Source: Acidobacteriota bacterium (GTDB lineage Bacteria; Acidobacteriota; Terriglobia; Terriglobales; Acidobacteriaceae). Taken from it: a stretch of 64,000 nt of DNA. The stretch covers positions 62,001-126,000 of the forward strand of contig JABCZL010000007.1 in assembly GCA_013289685.1 (NCBI GenBank), read 5' to 3'. The position numbers and the translations under genes are program-made. Below the pieces are notes generated by a model. The model saw only the letters and a program-made list of their open reading frames with translations. It was not told the origin of the DNA and searched no databases. This document shows, piece after piece, positions 16,201 to 24,952 of this stretch. The first letter of the stretch is position 1. Each line of letters opens with the position of its first letter.

Positions 16201-17313
16201 ATGCTGTTTCTAACCAGATGGTTCGGAGTGACCGGTAGCGACGCCGACCGTGATCCCGTCCGGGAAAAGGCTGAGATCGAGGAGATCATCGATCGAAGTC
16301 TTTTATTGCAGGCGAAGTCTGCAGCGAAACAGCACCGGCCTCTCGAACGTGGAACTCACGTAAAGGGTGTGAGTGCCCGCGCGTTATTCGAAGTTCTAGA
16401 CGTCACCGTCGGACGTGACGAAGGGTTGGCAGCGCGGCTCGCGAAAGGAATGTTTGCCAAGCCTGGCGTTTATGCTGCCATAGTGCGGTTTGGGAACGCG
16501 GATCCACGAAAAAATTCTGACTTCAAGGCTGACGTCCGTTCACTGTCTTTTTCGGTGGACCTCACCCGGGCGGGCACGGCTGTTTCTGACGAACACTCTG
16601 GCCGGCAGGATTTCTCGCTGCAGAATACGAAGACTCTTCCCATCAACGACGCAAGCGGATTCCTGGCACTCTCCAAGCTACTGACGGCATCGAATCCAGC
16701 CGGCGCTATGTGGTCTCTGCCGTTCAAGGACAAGCTGAGAGTGCTGAGAACCCTGACCTTGGTGCAACCTCAGATGCACCAGGCTATCAAGCCTTATCAG
16801 CAATTGCGTTATGAGAGCAACGTACCGTTTCGTTATGGACCGATTGATGTCGTGAAGCATTCGGCTACTCCGTCGCCGGACAACCCGGCTGATCCTCTGC
16901 AAAGGCGAAACCCAAACGGCCTGCAGGACGAACTGATCCGACACCTCAACGAAGATAGCAAAATGAGCAGCTTCGACTTCGGAGTTCAGTTTCTCGACAC
17001 CGACAGGATGACCTACTGGGGTAAGCGTCGGGACGCCAATTTCTGGATCGAAAATGCGAGCGTCAAATGGAACGAAGCGGAAGCACCTTTCCATACCGTG
17101 GCACGGCTCACGTTGCTGCCGAAGTCGCATCTTCAGCCGGATGCTGCCGAAGCCACCTATATCGACGTCACTGGGAACTCGACCCCTGACAGCACTCCGC
17201 TAGGAAGCATTAATCGCGCCCGGTGGCCGGCGGAAGTTGCCAGCAGAAAGGCTCGCATGCGAGCGGCCGGCACTCGAGAGCCTGCCCGGCCGACTTACGC
17301 GCGGTCGGCCTGA
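16201..17313 (+). CDS. Catalase-like heme protein
   Basis: 370 aa, shorter than true catalases. It has the catalase-type distal motif RGTHVKGVSARALFEV (His in THVKG), then PGVYAAIVRFGNADP and DVRSLSFSV, equivalent to the RFS and DxRG strand region, and a late WIENASVKWNEAEAPFHTVARLTL segment seen in the small catalase-family proteins related to allene-oxide synthase. I cannot place the proximal Tyr with confidence. No signal peptide. The gene sits 24 bp after the DyP gene; the pairing suggests linked handling of organic peroxides or lipid hydroperoxides, which is inference. Confidence 0.82.
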   Translation: MLFLTRWFGVTGSDADRDPVREKAEIEEIIDRSLLLQAKSAAKQHRPLERGTHVKGVSARALFEVLDVTVGRDEGLAARLAKGMFAKPGVYAAIVRFGNADPRKNSDFKADVRSLSFSVDLTRAGTAVSDEHSGRQDFSLQNTKTLPINDASGFLALSKLLTASNPAGAMWSLPFKDKLRVLRTLTLVQPQMHQAIKPYQQLRYESNVPFRYGPIDVVKHSATPSPDNPADPLQRRNPNGLQDELIRHLNEDSKMSSFDFGVQFLDTDRMTYWGKRRDANFWIENASVKWNEAEAPFHTVARLTLLPKSHLQPDAAEATYIDVTGNSTPDSTPLGSINRARWPAEVASRKARMRAAGTREPARPTYARSA

Positions 17314-17584
17314 AGCATGGGGGAGAACGCGAAGGTTGGCGAAGGCGGTCGAGTTGTTTTCGCGAGCAAGCCCTGTCCCCACATCCAGTTTGGCGGATGC
17401 TACCAAAACGTCTCGGCAGCTTGGCAGCATTCCTGGTTGGGTAGACCGAAATAAACCAGGCGACAAGGCGGAGAGCCTGTCTCTTTTGACAGTTTTCGGC
17501 CCCCGTGTCGACCGATAGCCTGATGGAACGGCGTCGTAACTCGGCGTCTGGTGCCGGGTGTGCGAGAGATCGCAAGGAGGATGT
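17314..17584. other. Intergenic region with the PLD promoter
   Basis: 271 bp between the catalase-like and PLD-like genes. It holds the composite promoter at 17478-17521; I found no other gene or hairpin. Confidence 0.5.
17478..17521 (+). promoter_or_regulatory. Composite promoter: TGTC-N6-GACA dyad + 24 nt + TAGCCT
   Basis: TGTC-TCTTTT-GACA (17478-17491), 24 nt, TAGCCT (17516-17521), 63 nt before ATG 17585 of the PLD-like gene. This is an exact match to the consensus shared with the sites at 10600, 34656, 45546 and 47065. Confidence 0.78.
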
Positions 17585-18592
17585 ATGTCACGTTCCTTAA
17601 TCGTGATGCCCGACGATTCCGCCAAGCCGATACTTGATGCCATAAACCGCTCGACAAAGTCTCTGCGCGTCAAGATGTTCCTCTTCTCAGATCCATCGCT
17701 TTTGAAAGCTGTAATTGCGGCCAAGCAGCGCGGCTTGAAAGTACGGGTCATGCTGAATCCCGCCCGCCGCGACGGCGAATCGGAGAACCGCGAGTCCCGC
17801 AAGCAACTCGAGGCCGGGGGCGTCGAGGTCATCGACAGCAATCCCGAGTATGACGTGACTCACGAGAAGTCGATGGTGGTGGACGATACGACGGCGTTCG
17901 TAAAGTCGCTGAACTGGGAAACGAAAAACCTGACCGAAACCCGCGATTACGCCATCGTTACTTCTCATGCTCACGAAGTGGCTGAAATCGTCGAATGCTT
18001 CGAGGCGGACTGGGCTCGTAAGTCCTTCAAGGGGGACGCGCATTCTCACTTGATCTGGTGCTGCGGCAACGGCCGCGACCGCATCGCGCAGTTTATTGAC
18101 GATGCGAAGGACTCCATCTTTCTGCAGAATGAGCGTTACCAGGACCCAGTGATTATCGAGCGGCTGGTGCGGGCTGCGCGCCGCGGAGTGAAAATCCACG
18201 TCATGGCCCGTCCTCCTCATAAGCTCAAGAAGGACAAGCTTGTGGAAGCTGTGGGAGGCATGCGCATCATGCAAGACGTCGGCGTCAAGATTCACAAACT
18301 TAAACATCTCAAACTTCACGCCAAGATGCTTCTTGCAGATCATGCCCGCGCAATAGTTGGCTCTATCAATCTGGCGCCGGGGAGCTTTGATAGCCGCAGA
18401 GAATTGGCCATCGAGGTGCGAGACGCGGACGTGATCGAGCGCCTGACGAAAATTGCGCATCATGACTGGGAGAATTCACACCCTCTCGATTTGACGGACG
18501 AAGGACTGCTGGCGGAGTTCGAAGATCACAAGGTGAAGGGAACAGATGAATTAGCCCTTCACGACGATCAGGGCAAGCATAAGGTGGCATAG
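17585..18592 (+). CDS. Phospholipase-D-like (two HKD motifs) protein
   Basis: About 335 aa; ATG 17585 follows AAGGAGG. Two HxKx4D motifs are complete: His93/Lys95/Asp100 (HEKSMVVDD) and His245/Lys247/Asp252 (HAKMLLADH), each followed by the Gly/Ser-Asn strand (KSLNW, VGSINLAPGSFDSRREL). This is the two-domain layout of cardiolipin synthases and PLD-type hydrolases or transferases. There is no membrane helix or signal peptide, so it is probably soluble. It is immediately followed (2 bp) by a membrane-protein gene, probably translationally linked, and is preceded by a composite promoter. Confidence 0.9.
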   Translation: MSRSLIVMPDDSAKPILDAINRSTKSLRVKMFLFSDPSLLKAVIAAKQRGLKVRVMLNPARRDGESENRESRKQLEAGGVEVIDSNPEYDVTHEKSMVVDDTTAFVKSLNWETKNLTETRDYAIVTSHAHEVAEIVECFEADWARKSFKGDAHSHLIWCCGNGRDRIAQFIDDAKDSIFLQNERYQDPVIIERLVRAARRGVKIHVMARPPHKLKKDKLVEAVGGMRIMQDVGVKIHKLKHLKLHAKMLLADHARAIVGSINLAPGSFDSRRELAIEVRDADVIERLTKIAHHDWENSHPLDLTDEGLLAEFEDHKVKGTDELALHDDQGKHKVA

Positions 18593-18594
18593 GA

Positions 18595-19320
18595 ATGTCG
18601 AAAGCTTCGAAGGTTAGACCAACCATCGGAAGCAATGGACGTGCGCTCCCAGTTCTCCCGCCGGAGCGCGACGAGCGAGTTTGGGCGAAACTGGTGCGCG
18701 TGCTTTTCTACACCCCCGGCTTTCTGGCCATGCTGCTGTTCAAGACGGGCGAACCGGAGGCCTTCGGCATCTCGGTGGAATTGCTGATGCTCTCTAGTAT
18801 TGCAGCCATCGTCGGTGGAATCTTCATCGGCTCGCAATCATCCGGTGCTGGCGCCGATCGTTCGTCGCAGATCGGCGCCTGGAGCGGTGCACTGGTGCTC
18901 GAGTTGCTCGCCGTGGTGCCGTTGTTGTGTGCGGTTCCCTCGTTGTTCCATGAACTGGCGCACAGTCGGTTGCTGCATGCTGTGGCTCCTGGCACTATCG
19001 ATACAAAGTTGGGTGCATCCGAACTGCTGCCGATGGTAGCCATCCTGCCATTCATGCTTTACCAATTGGCAGGCTTCGGCACCTTGCACTTCGTCGTCTC
19101 GAGGCAGGTGAATTGGGCCATCAATATCGGCATTCTGGGCTTGATCATCGCCAGCTATGTTGCCAACCGCGAAGGGGACTTCACCGCGGAAAGAGGGTTG
19201 GTCATGGTGTTGGTCGTTGCCATGGCGATCACCGTGTTCTACGGCGTGCTGAAACTGAGGGAGATGCAGGCGATCTACGACGCGCAATGCCCGCAGAAAG
19301 CTCCTAAGCTGGCGGCCTGA
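18595..19320 (+). CDS. Integral membrane protein downstream of the PLD-like gene
   Basis: 241 aa with about six hydrophobic segments (around residues 38-50, 60-85, 100-123, 148-165, 178-195, 205-222), a basic N-terminus (MSKASKVRPT) and a hydrophilic C-terminal tail. It contains PSLFHELAHSRLLHA in a membrane-adjacent loop; HELAH resembles a HExxH zinc motif but lacks the exact spacing, so I do not call it a protease. It begins 2 bp after the PLD stop and so shares that transcript. Family not recognised. Confidence 0.78.
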   Translation: MSKASKVRPTIGSNGRALPVLPPERDERVWAKLVRVLFYTPGFLAMLLFKTGEPEAFGISVELLMLSSIAAIVGGIFIGSQSSGAGADRSSQIGAWSGALVLELLAVVPLLCAVPSLFHELAHSRLLHAVAPGTIDTKLGASELLPMVAILPFMLYQLAGFGTLHFVVSRQVNWAINIGILGLIIASYVANREGDFTAERGLVMVLVVAMAITVFYGVLKLREMQAIYDAQCPQKAPKLAA

Positions 19321-19453
19321 AGCGCTCCTGCGCCAACGCGAAGACGCAGCCTGTTTCACTCAAGGGAACGGATGTCACCCTTCCGTCCCCGCTGGTACTT
19401 TCGCCAGTTCCCGATCCACGCACCGGCACGCTAGCCTACATCGGGTTGCTCTG

Positions 19454-19996
19454 ATGAAAACATTTTCGCTTCTTTCCGTTGTGCTACTGCTGGCTTCCAG
19501 TATTGCCGGCGCCCAAACCTTGCCCGCGGGTACAGAAATTGTCGTACGGCTGATTGATGGCATCGACTCTACGAAGACGGGTCCGGGTGAGCGTTTCCGC
19601 GCGAGTGTCGACGATCCGGTCATCCTGGGCGACCGCGTGGTGATACCCCGTGACGCAGATGCGACGGTTCAAATCGTTAAAGCGGAAACGAGCGGCGAGC
19701 TTTCGATCAAGCTGTATGACATTACCGTCAATGGCAGGAGCCTCGACGTAGTAAGCAACTACGCGCAGGTCAAGGCGCCGGGAAAAGGGTCGAAGTATGC
19801 CAAACGCTCAGTCGGTTTAGGAGCGTTAGGAGCGGTGATCGGTGGAATAGCCGGCGGCGGCAAAGGCGCCGCGATCGGAGTTGTTTCCGGCGCAGGGCTG
19901 GGTGCGGCGACGGTGGCCGCGAGCGGTTCCAAGGTTCAATTGCCAACGGAAACGCGCCTCAGTTTTGAGTTGCGAGCGCCTCTCCGCCTGAATTGA
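19454..19996 (+). CDS. Secreted glycine-zipper protein
   Basis: 180 aa with signal peptide (MKTFSLLSVVLLLASSIAGAQ). The mature N-terminal half is beta-rich (PAGTEIVVRLIDGID, RASVDDPVILGDRVVIP), like the TrbI-type or SH3-like folds of some cell-envelope proteins. Residues about 115-155 form a Gly/Ala zipper (GLGALGAVIGGIAGGGKGA, GVVSGAGLGAA) able to insert in or pack at membranes. The C-terminus is TRLSFELRAPLRLN. A sequence TGGT-N6-GCCA followed by TAGCCT with 25 nt between lies just upstream (19393-19437), a weak relative of the composite promoters. Function unknown. Confidence 0.78.
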   Translation: MKTFSLLSVVLLLASSIAGAQTLPAGTEIVVRLIDGIDSTKTGPGERFRASVDDPVILGDRVVIPRDADATVQIVKAETSGELSIKLYDITVNGRSLDVVSNYAQVKAPGKGSKYAKRSVGLGALGAVIGGIAGGGKGAAIGVVSGAGLGAATVAASGSKVQLPTETRLSFELRAPLRLN

Positions 19997-20048
19997 GTTT
20001 CTAAAACAAACGTAAAGGATCACCAAAAGAGAAATGGGAGCGAAATTT

Positions 20049-20543
20049 ATGATCTCAAGAATTGCGATGTTGTTCAGCTTGATCCTGATACTCGCTCCGG
20101 TTTTGCCCGCTCAGCGAACCGCCCAATCGGATGACCAGCAAAGCAATATTCAGGCCTATATCGATCTCATCAGGGCCGATGTCAAGGCGGAGAAGGTCGA
20201 GATTCTAGGCGCGATGATGCAATTCACGCCTGATGAGGCTTCTACGTTCTGGCCTATCTACAAGAGCTACGACGCGGACCTGACGAAGCTGGGAGATCAA
20301 AAGCTCGCCTTGATCAAAGAGTATGCCGACAACTACGACTCCATGACGGATGAAAAGGCGGACGAACTCGTACAGAAAAGCTTCGCCCTGGTGTCTGATC
20401 GGAACGCTCTCTTGAAGAATTGCTACGAGCAGGTCAAGAACAAGATGGGAGCGAAGACCGCTGCCAGGTTCATGCAGGTCGAACATCAACTGGTGATGAT
20501 TATCGACCTACAAATCGCCTCCCAGCTTCCGGCCGTCAAGTAG
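20049..20543 (+). CDS. Secreted helical protein (CpxP/Spy-like in style)
   Basis: About 164 aa from ATG 20049 (GGGAG 8 bp upstream); ATG 20034 is possible. A signal peptide ends near LPAQ. The mature protein is almost wholly helical, with AYIDLIRADVKAEKVEILGAMMQFTPDEASTFWPIYKSYD, KADELVQKSFALVSDRN and a C-terminal QVEHQLVMIIDLQIASQLP. The helical hairpin pattern and periplasmic location recall CpxP/Spy chaperones, but the LTxxQ motif is absent, so this is only a structural analogy. It lies between two other envelope genes. Confidence 0.75.
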   Translation: MISRIAMLFSLILILAPVLPAQRTAQSDDQQSNIQAYIDLIRADVKAEKVEILGAMMQFTPDEASTFWPIYKSYDADLTKLGDQKLALIKEYADNYDSMTDEKADELVQKSFALVSDRNALLKNCYEQVKNKMGAKTAARFMQVEHQLVMIIDLQIASQLPAVK

Positions 20544-20699
20544 CGCGGCGGCCGTTGCCCGATATGGAGCTTGTACCGCAGCTTTGCCCCTGGTCGTGCT
20601 TTGACGCAGGGAAATGAGGTCGCTCGGGTTCCCGAAAGCAAAGAACAGAACTCGCAGGCTTTGGCGCTACAAAACGAGCGGATTGAGAGGAACTAATCT

Positions 20700-21626
20700 A
20701 TGGGCAATCGAAACGTCTTGATGCTGGTGGCACCTCTCCTGTTCACGGTCATGCTGGCAGCGCAAGATACGCCGATTGGCACGCCGGGAATTGAGGCCGC
20801 AACGGAGGAAACGCCGGCGGCCGCAGCCAGTACGGACGCTTTAAGAAAAGCGGCGCAGAATCCCGTGGCTAGTCTCATCAGCGTTCCTATCCAGGAGAAC
20901 TGGAACTTCGGCGTCGGGCCGAGCGACCGAATCCAGAATGTTCTGAACATTCAGCCTGTGATTCCGCTCACCGTCGGGAAGGACTGGAACCTCATCATCC
21001 GCTGGATCACGCCGGTCATCTTCCAACCTGCTGGTGCTCAATCCGGGTTCTACGGCTTCGGAGACATGCAACCCGCATTTTTCTTATCCCCGAAGAAGGG
21101 CAAGTTGATCTGGGGCGTCGGGCCGCAATTGCTTTTGCCCACGGCGACTAAGACGGGCATCCTTGGGCAGGGAAAATTCGGTTTGGGCCCAACGGCCGTC
21201 GTCCTCGTACAGCCGGGCAAGTGGACTCTTGGGGCTCTTGTGAATAACGTCTGGTCCGTAGCAGGTCATTCCGACCTTCCCGCCGTGAACCAGTTCCTGT
21301 TGCAATACTTCGTCAACTACAACTTACAGAAGGGTTGGTATCTGACCTGGCAGCCCACGCTCACGGCCAACTGGGAGGCCACAAATGGCGGTCGATGGGT
21401 GGTGCCGTTTGGTGGAGGCATCGGAAGAATCATGAGAATCGGATTCCAGCCAGTCAATGTCGGACTTCAGTTCTATGGCAACGCCGTCCATCCCCCCGGA
21501 GCTTCACCTTGGGCCATGCGATTGCAAATTGCCTTCCTGTTTCCGAAGTTAACCAAGCAGCAGCAGAAGATGATGATGGAGCAAAAACTCAAGCAGTTGG
21601 AACAAGAGCAGACGCAGAAGAAGTGA
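20700..21626 (+). CDS. Outer-membrane transporter-like beta-barrel
   Basis: 308 aa with a signal peptide (MGNRNVLMLVAPLLFTVMLAAQ). The mature protein starts with an Ala/Thr-rich part, then alternates as beta-strands (NWNFGVGPSDR, LIWGVGPQLLLPTAT, WTLGALVNNVWSVAG, FVNYNLQKGWYLTWQPTLTANW). It is of the type often named neuromedin U or MetA-like porins in annotations. The C-terminal 25 residues are a charged, Gln/Lys-rich tail (QQQKMMMEQKLKQLEQEQ), unusual after a barrel and probably periplasmic. The gene is followed 39 bp later by a small membrane protein. Confidence 0.78.
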   Translation: MGNRNVLMLVAPLLFTVMLAAQDTPIGTPGIEAATEETPAAAASTDALRKAAQNPVASLISVPIQENWNFGVGPSDRIQNVLNIQPVIPLTVGKDWNLIIRWITPVIFQPAGAQSGFYGFGDMQPAFFLSPKKGKLIWGVGPQLLLPTATKTGILGQGKFGLGPTAVVLVQPGKWTLGALVNNVWSVAGHSDLPAVNQFLLQYFVNYNLQKGWYLTWQPTLTANWEATNGGRWVVPFGGGIGRIMRIGFQPVNVGLQFYGNAVHPPGASPWAMRLQIAFLFPKLTKQQQKMMMEQKLKQLEQEQTQKK

Positions 21627-21665
21627 AGCGAGCGGCCCGGACTGGGCTGCTGTCGGGAACTCTCC

Positions 21666-22157
21666 ATGACGATGGCCCACAGCGCTCTGAGCTTCTACGT
21701 TGTCGGTCCGTTGTTATGGCGCGCCGACTGGGCTTGGGGAGTTCCAATCATCATACTGACCGTAGTCATCCATGTGTTCAGTCTCGGGCTGATAAACCAG
21801 AGAGGCGTTCGGCGTCTGCGCAGCATGACGGCGCGCCGCTATCCGATGCTCGGGTTCGCGCAGGTCATGGGCACGACAACCTTCCTTGCGATTATCCTGC
21901 ACGCGGTAGAAGCCAGCATCTGGGCTCTCTCCTACCAATTTCTCGGTGCTCTCCCCGACTACCAGTCCGCGATGCTTTATTCACTGAATGCGATAACCAG
22001 TTACGGGCACGAGAACCTGACTCTCGATTCCCACTGGCAGCTGATGGGAGCGATCGAAGCGCTGAATGGATGGTTACTGTTCGGGCTGACCACTGCTTTC
22101 CTGTTCGGCATGATTCAAAACGTCTGGATGCTGGGCAGAAACGGGCGAGACACTTGA
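21666..22157 (+). CDS. Two-pore-helix-like ion-channel-type membrane protein
   Basis: 163 aa with hydrophobic segments near 8-22, 24-45, 65-90 and 125-150. Between the last two lies AMLYSLNAITSYGH, placed like the pore helix and selectivity filter of K+ channels (S-x-x-T-x-T-x-x-G-Y-G-D), followed by an outward loop and a final helix with GWLLFGLTTAFLFGM. The filter here reads TSYGH, so the Gly-Tyr-Gly-Asp of potassium channels is not kept. I read it as an Ion_trans_2-like protein of uncertain ion specificity. Start ATG 21666; ATG 21672 is equally plausible. Confidence 0.68.
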   Translation: MTMAHSALSFYVVGPLLWRADWAWGVPIIILTVVIHVFSLGLINQRGVRRLRSMTARRYPMLGFAQVMGTTTFLAIILHAVEASIWALSYQFLGALPDYQSAMLYSLNAITSYGHENLTLDSHWQLMGAIEALNGWLLFGLTTAFLFGMIQNVWMLGRNGRDT

Positions 22158-22229
22158 GGTGTGAATAACCTGATCAGCAATCACTGCGCGCAATATTTTC
22201 TTCCGATTTGACGCTGGGAGGTACACCTG

Positions 22230-22919
22230 ATGCCCGAAGCAACCTCGAACGTCGAGTTCGCCCACAAGATTCAAGAGCACGGCCACCATCATCCATCAGC
22301 AGCCGACAGCCGCTCGAAGTGGGTCGAAATCGTGGAGGCGATGGTGCTGGCGATTGTCGCCGTCACCACTGCGTGGAGCGGCTACCAGGCGGCGAAGTGG
22401 GACGCCCTTTCGAACCAGCATTACAATCTTGCGTCTCGTACCACTGTGATGTCGCAAGAGAAGGCGACGCTGGGGGGACAAGACCGCCTTTATGACATAA
22501 CTACTTTCAACGGTTGGGTTGGAGCGAAGGTAGCTGGCAAAGACAAGCTGGCCGCTTTCTACGAGCGGCGATTCCGGCCCGAGTATGCCAAAGCGTTTGC
22601 GGCCTGGTGGAAACTTGACCCAGTCAACAATCCCTCAGCGCCGGCCGGCCCCATCTTTATGGCGGAGTATGCGAACGCAAACAGCCAGCAGTCTGCGAAG
22701 CTTGCGGAGGACGCGGAAGGTCACTTCGAAAAGGGCGTGAGCGCGCGGGAGAATGGCGACAAGTACGTGAAGGTCACCGTCGTCCTGGCTACGGTGCTGC
22801 TGCTGACCGCCCTCAGCCAACGCTTCGAGATCTTTGGGCCACGCTTCGCAGTAGTGTCGGTCGCATTCGTGCTGCTCGTCATGAGTACATATTGGATATT
22901 GACCCTCCCGCGAGCGTAG
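22230..22919 (+). CDS. DUF4337-like membrane protein
   Basis: 229 aa. A His-rich N-terminus (KIQEHGHHHPS) precedes the first membrane helix (about 33-50, EAMVLAIVAVTTAWSGYQAAKWDAL), then a long soluble helical part (60-180) and two closing membrane helices (about 185-200 and 208-226). The layout and the TTAWSGYQAAKWD motif fit the DUF4337-type family. GGGAGG lies before ATG 22230. It is close behind the channel-like gene (72 bp) and may share its transcript. Function unknown. Confidence 0.75.
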   Translation: MPEATSNVEFAHKIQEHGHHHPSAADSRSKWVEIVEAMVLAIVAVTTAWSGYQAAKWDALSNQHYNLASRTTVMSQEKATLGGQDRLYDITTFNGWVGAKVAGKDKLAAFYERRFRPEYAKAFAAWWKLDPVNNPSAPAGPIFMAEYANANSQQSAKLAEDAEGHFEKGVSARENGDKYVKVTVVLATVLLLTALSQRFEIFGPRFAVVSVAFVLLVMSTYWILTLPRA

Positions 22920-23207
22920 ACCAACGGATCTGTTGAGGTCGAGGATGAGCCCGACACTTACCTGTTCTGCGTGTCTCGTGCCGAGGAACCACCTTGGTCG
23001 TTTCGGAGCGCCTCGATTGAGACTGTAAGTTGTCAACGGGCTGGCGACGGTCTAAGTGGGATTGACCTCTGTTCGGAGGGGGATGACGTTACACAGAAGC
23101 GCCTCTTGATTGGGCCATTGAGCCGCTCTAGTTTTTGCTGGTGGGGAGTGTGCAATTGTGAACGACGGGCCTGCGCCGGTAGTTTAAGATTCGCCCAAAG
23201 GTGTGTC

Positions 23208-23472
23208 ATGTTGTGTACTTCGTGTGCATCGGGCCATCAAGCGGAATTTACGGCTGAAGTAAATCTCCATTCCGGCGGCCCCAAGTACATCGACGAACCT
23301 GGCGTATTGATGTTCCCCAAGCTTTTGGTCTGCCTCGATTGCGGCTTCGCGCGTTTCGTCGCCGAAAAAGACGGAATTGGAGCGCCTTGCAAGCAGTACA
23401 TCGGCAACGGCGACTTCGACACGGAACGGAACGCCAGCGAGGCCTCAGTCTGCCGCGGGAGAGTGTGCTTAA
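23208..23472 (+). CDS. Small CxxC (zinc-ribbon-like) protein, copy B, with apparent frameshift
   Basis: ATG 23208 (AAAGGTG upstream) starts MLCTSC, parallel to copies A and C, followed by VLMFPKLLVCLDCGFARF. After Phe (23355-23357) the direct frame continues to 23585 with a Cys-rich tail unlike the paralogs. Dropping one base near 23358 gives SPKKTELERLASS and a stop at 23470-23472, which lines up with PFPEAELRAVE (copy A) and TVPEAELALLA (copy C). I therefore read a one-base insertion, or a sequencing error, at this point; coordinates follow the corrected frame. The cassette with the NarL-type gene 125 bp downstream is repeated at 33579-34623. Function unknown. Confidence 0.6.
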
Positions 23473-23597
23473 GTCGCGGACACCAGCGAACAGATTCGCT
23501 CAGCATCAGAGATGGAAACGTGATAAAATCACGCCAATCGGTGAGCCAACTCACCATGCACGATACTTGTTTGCATCTTCTGTAAAGGGGTACGAAA

Positions 23598-24242
23598 ATG
23601 ACCAGCCGCCCCCGCATTTTGATTGCTGACGACCACACTCTAGTTGCCGAGTTGTGCAAAAGATTGCTTGAGACGGATTTTGAGATCGTCGGGGTGGTCG
23701 GCGATGGCCGCGCCCTGGTGCACGCTGCCGCCAAATTGAAACCGGAAGTAGTCGTGCTCGATGTCGCGATGCCGATCCTGAATGGTTTGGATGCTGGGCG
23801 GCAGGTGAAAGAAATGTTGCCGGCCGTCAAGCTGGTCTATCTCACCATGAATCCCGACGCAGACGTGGCTGCCGAAGCCTTTGCGCGCGGAGCCTCCGGC
23901 TACCTGCTTAAAACCTGTGCCGCTGCTGAAATGGTGCTTGCGGTTCGCGAAGTGTTACGCGGCAAAACGTATGTATCTCGAGCTTTGTCGCAAGACGCGA
24001 TCGATTGTTTACGCTGGCAACACAAGAAGTTGGTCCAGGAAGATGAACGCCTCACCGTGAGGCAACGTGAAGTGCTGCAGTTGTTGGCCGAAGGGAAAGT
24101 GATGAAGGAGGTTGGCGCCATCCTGAACATGTCGACCCGCACGGTTGCGTATCACAAATACAGGATGATGGAAGTGCTTGGCGCCAAGAGCAGCGCCGAA
24201 CTGGTCAAGTACGCGGTCAGGACCCACATGGTAGCTGCTTAG
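23598..24242 (+). CDS. NarL-type response regulator, copy 1
   Basis: 214 aa. Receiver residues 5-120 with acidic pair Asp11-Asp12, phospho-acceptor Asp55 (VLDVAMPILNG) and Lys105 (YLLKT); LuxR-type HTH at about 148-205 (LTVRQREVLQLLAEGKVMKEVGAILNMSTRTVAYHKYRMMEVLG). It should be a DNA-binding partner of a HisKA_3 kinase such as those at the start of the window. A second copy at 33979-34623 is near-identical over the whole length. It is preceded by a small CxxC gene and overlaps by 4 bp at its 3' end with a convergent receiver-only gene. Confidence 0.95.
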   Translation: MTSRPRILIADDHTLVAELCKRLLETDFEIVGVVGDGRALVHAAAKLKPEVVVLDVAMPILNGLDAGRQVKEMLPAVKLVYLTMNPDADVAAEAFARGASGYLLKTCAAAEMVLAVREVLRGKTYVSRALSQDAIDCLRWQHKKLVQEDERLTVRQREVLQLLAEGKVMKEVGAILNMSTRTVAYHKYRMMEVLGAKSSAELVKYAVRTHMVAA

Positions 24243-24652
24243 GCGGGAATACTGGTTAACAAACCGCTACTGACAAACCGCCGGCCCTCAAGAACCGCTT
24301 CTAAGGCGGCTAGCAGATCGTTTCCGGCGCTGGTCTTCCTAACATAGCCGCGCGCCCCTAACCGGAGCGCTTCTTGCACCACGTCAGGGGCAGACTCCTG
24401 GGTCACAAAGATTATTTTGGAATCCGGGGAGAGTTCGCAAATCTGTCGAGCGGCCGCAAATCCACTCAGCTTGGGCAGTCCGATATCAAGGAAAATCAAT
24501 TCCGGCTTCAATTCTTGCGCTTTCTGAACTGCTTCCATTCCGTCGGCTGCTTCGCAGATGACCTTCAAGCGCTGCCTCTTTTCCAGGGTTGAGCAGACAA
24601 ATCGCCGGAAAGGCGCGAAATCCTCGACAACTAGAACGCGGATTGATGACAT
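24239..24652 (-). CDS. Stand-alone receiver, FRRFVCSTL type
   Basis: 137 aa, receiver only. ATG 24652 gives MSSIRVLVVEDFAPFRRFVCSTL, the same start as the receiver of 3852-4871 and near that of 35739-36137. Phospho-acceptor Asp56 (FLDIGLP) and Lys (YVRKTS) are present; the first acidic position is ED. With no output domain it would act like CheY or Spo0F or as a phosphate sink. The last 4 bp overlap the 3' end of the NarL-type gene on the other strand. Divergent from the VWA gene. Confidence 0.9.
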   Translation of the reverse strand: MSSIRVLVVEDFAPFRRFVCSTLEKRQRLKVICEAADGMEAVQKAQELKPELIFLDIGLPKLSGFAAARQICELSPDSKIIFVTQESAPDVVQEALRLGARGYVRKTSAGNDLLAALEAVLEGRRFVSSGLLTSIPA

Positions 24653-24952
24653 TCCGCACCGACCTTTCCGAGATCGAACGGGAATTTCCCCATTCCCTGC
24701 GCAAGGGCGAGAGAACGTTTTCTTCCAACAATCATCCTCCTTATCTCCAGGTTGTCAATGACTCGAAGGTGGGGCTTGGCCGAATGCGTTCCAGAATGGA
24801 ACGTGGCCGATAGGCTGATTTTAATGGATTGCTCGTCTTTCGATGCAGAGTGCAGGTCCGAGGTTGGTCGCAGTTTTTCGGGAAAATGTCCTTTGCTCCA
24901 ACCGTCGATTTCGATTGACAATGCTGTTTCTTTATTGGAACATGCATACGCT

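Noticed and set aside
18940-18990. HELAH in the membrane protein as a zinc protease motif
   Set aside because: The spacing does not match HExxH and no third ligand is seen.
19393-19437. Further composite promoter before 19454
   Set aside because: TGGT-N6-GCCA and TAGCCT occur, but spacing is 25 nt and the leader would be only about 10 nt; kept as weak only.
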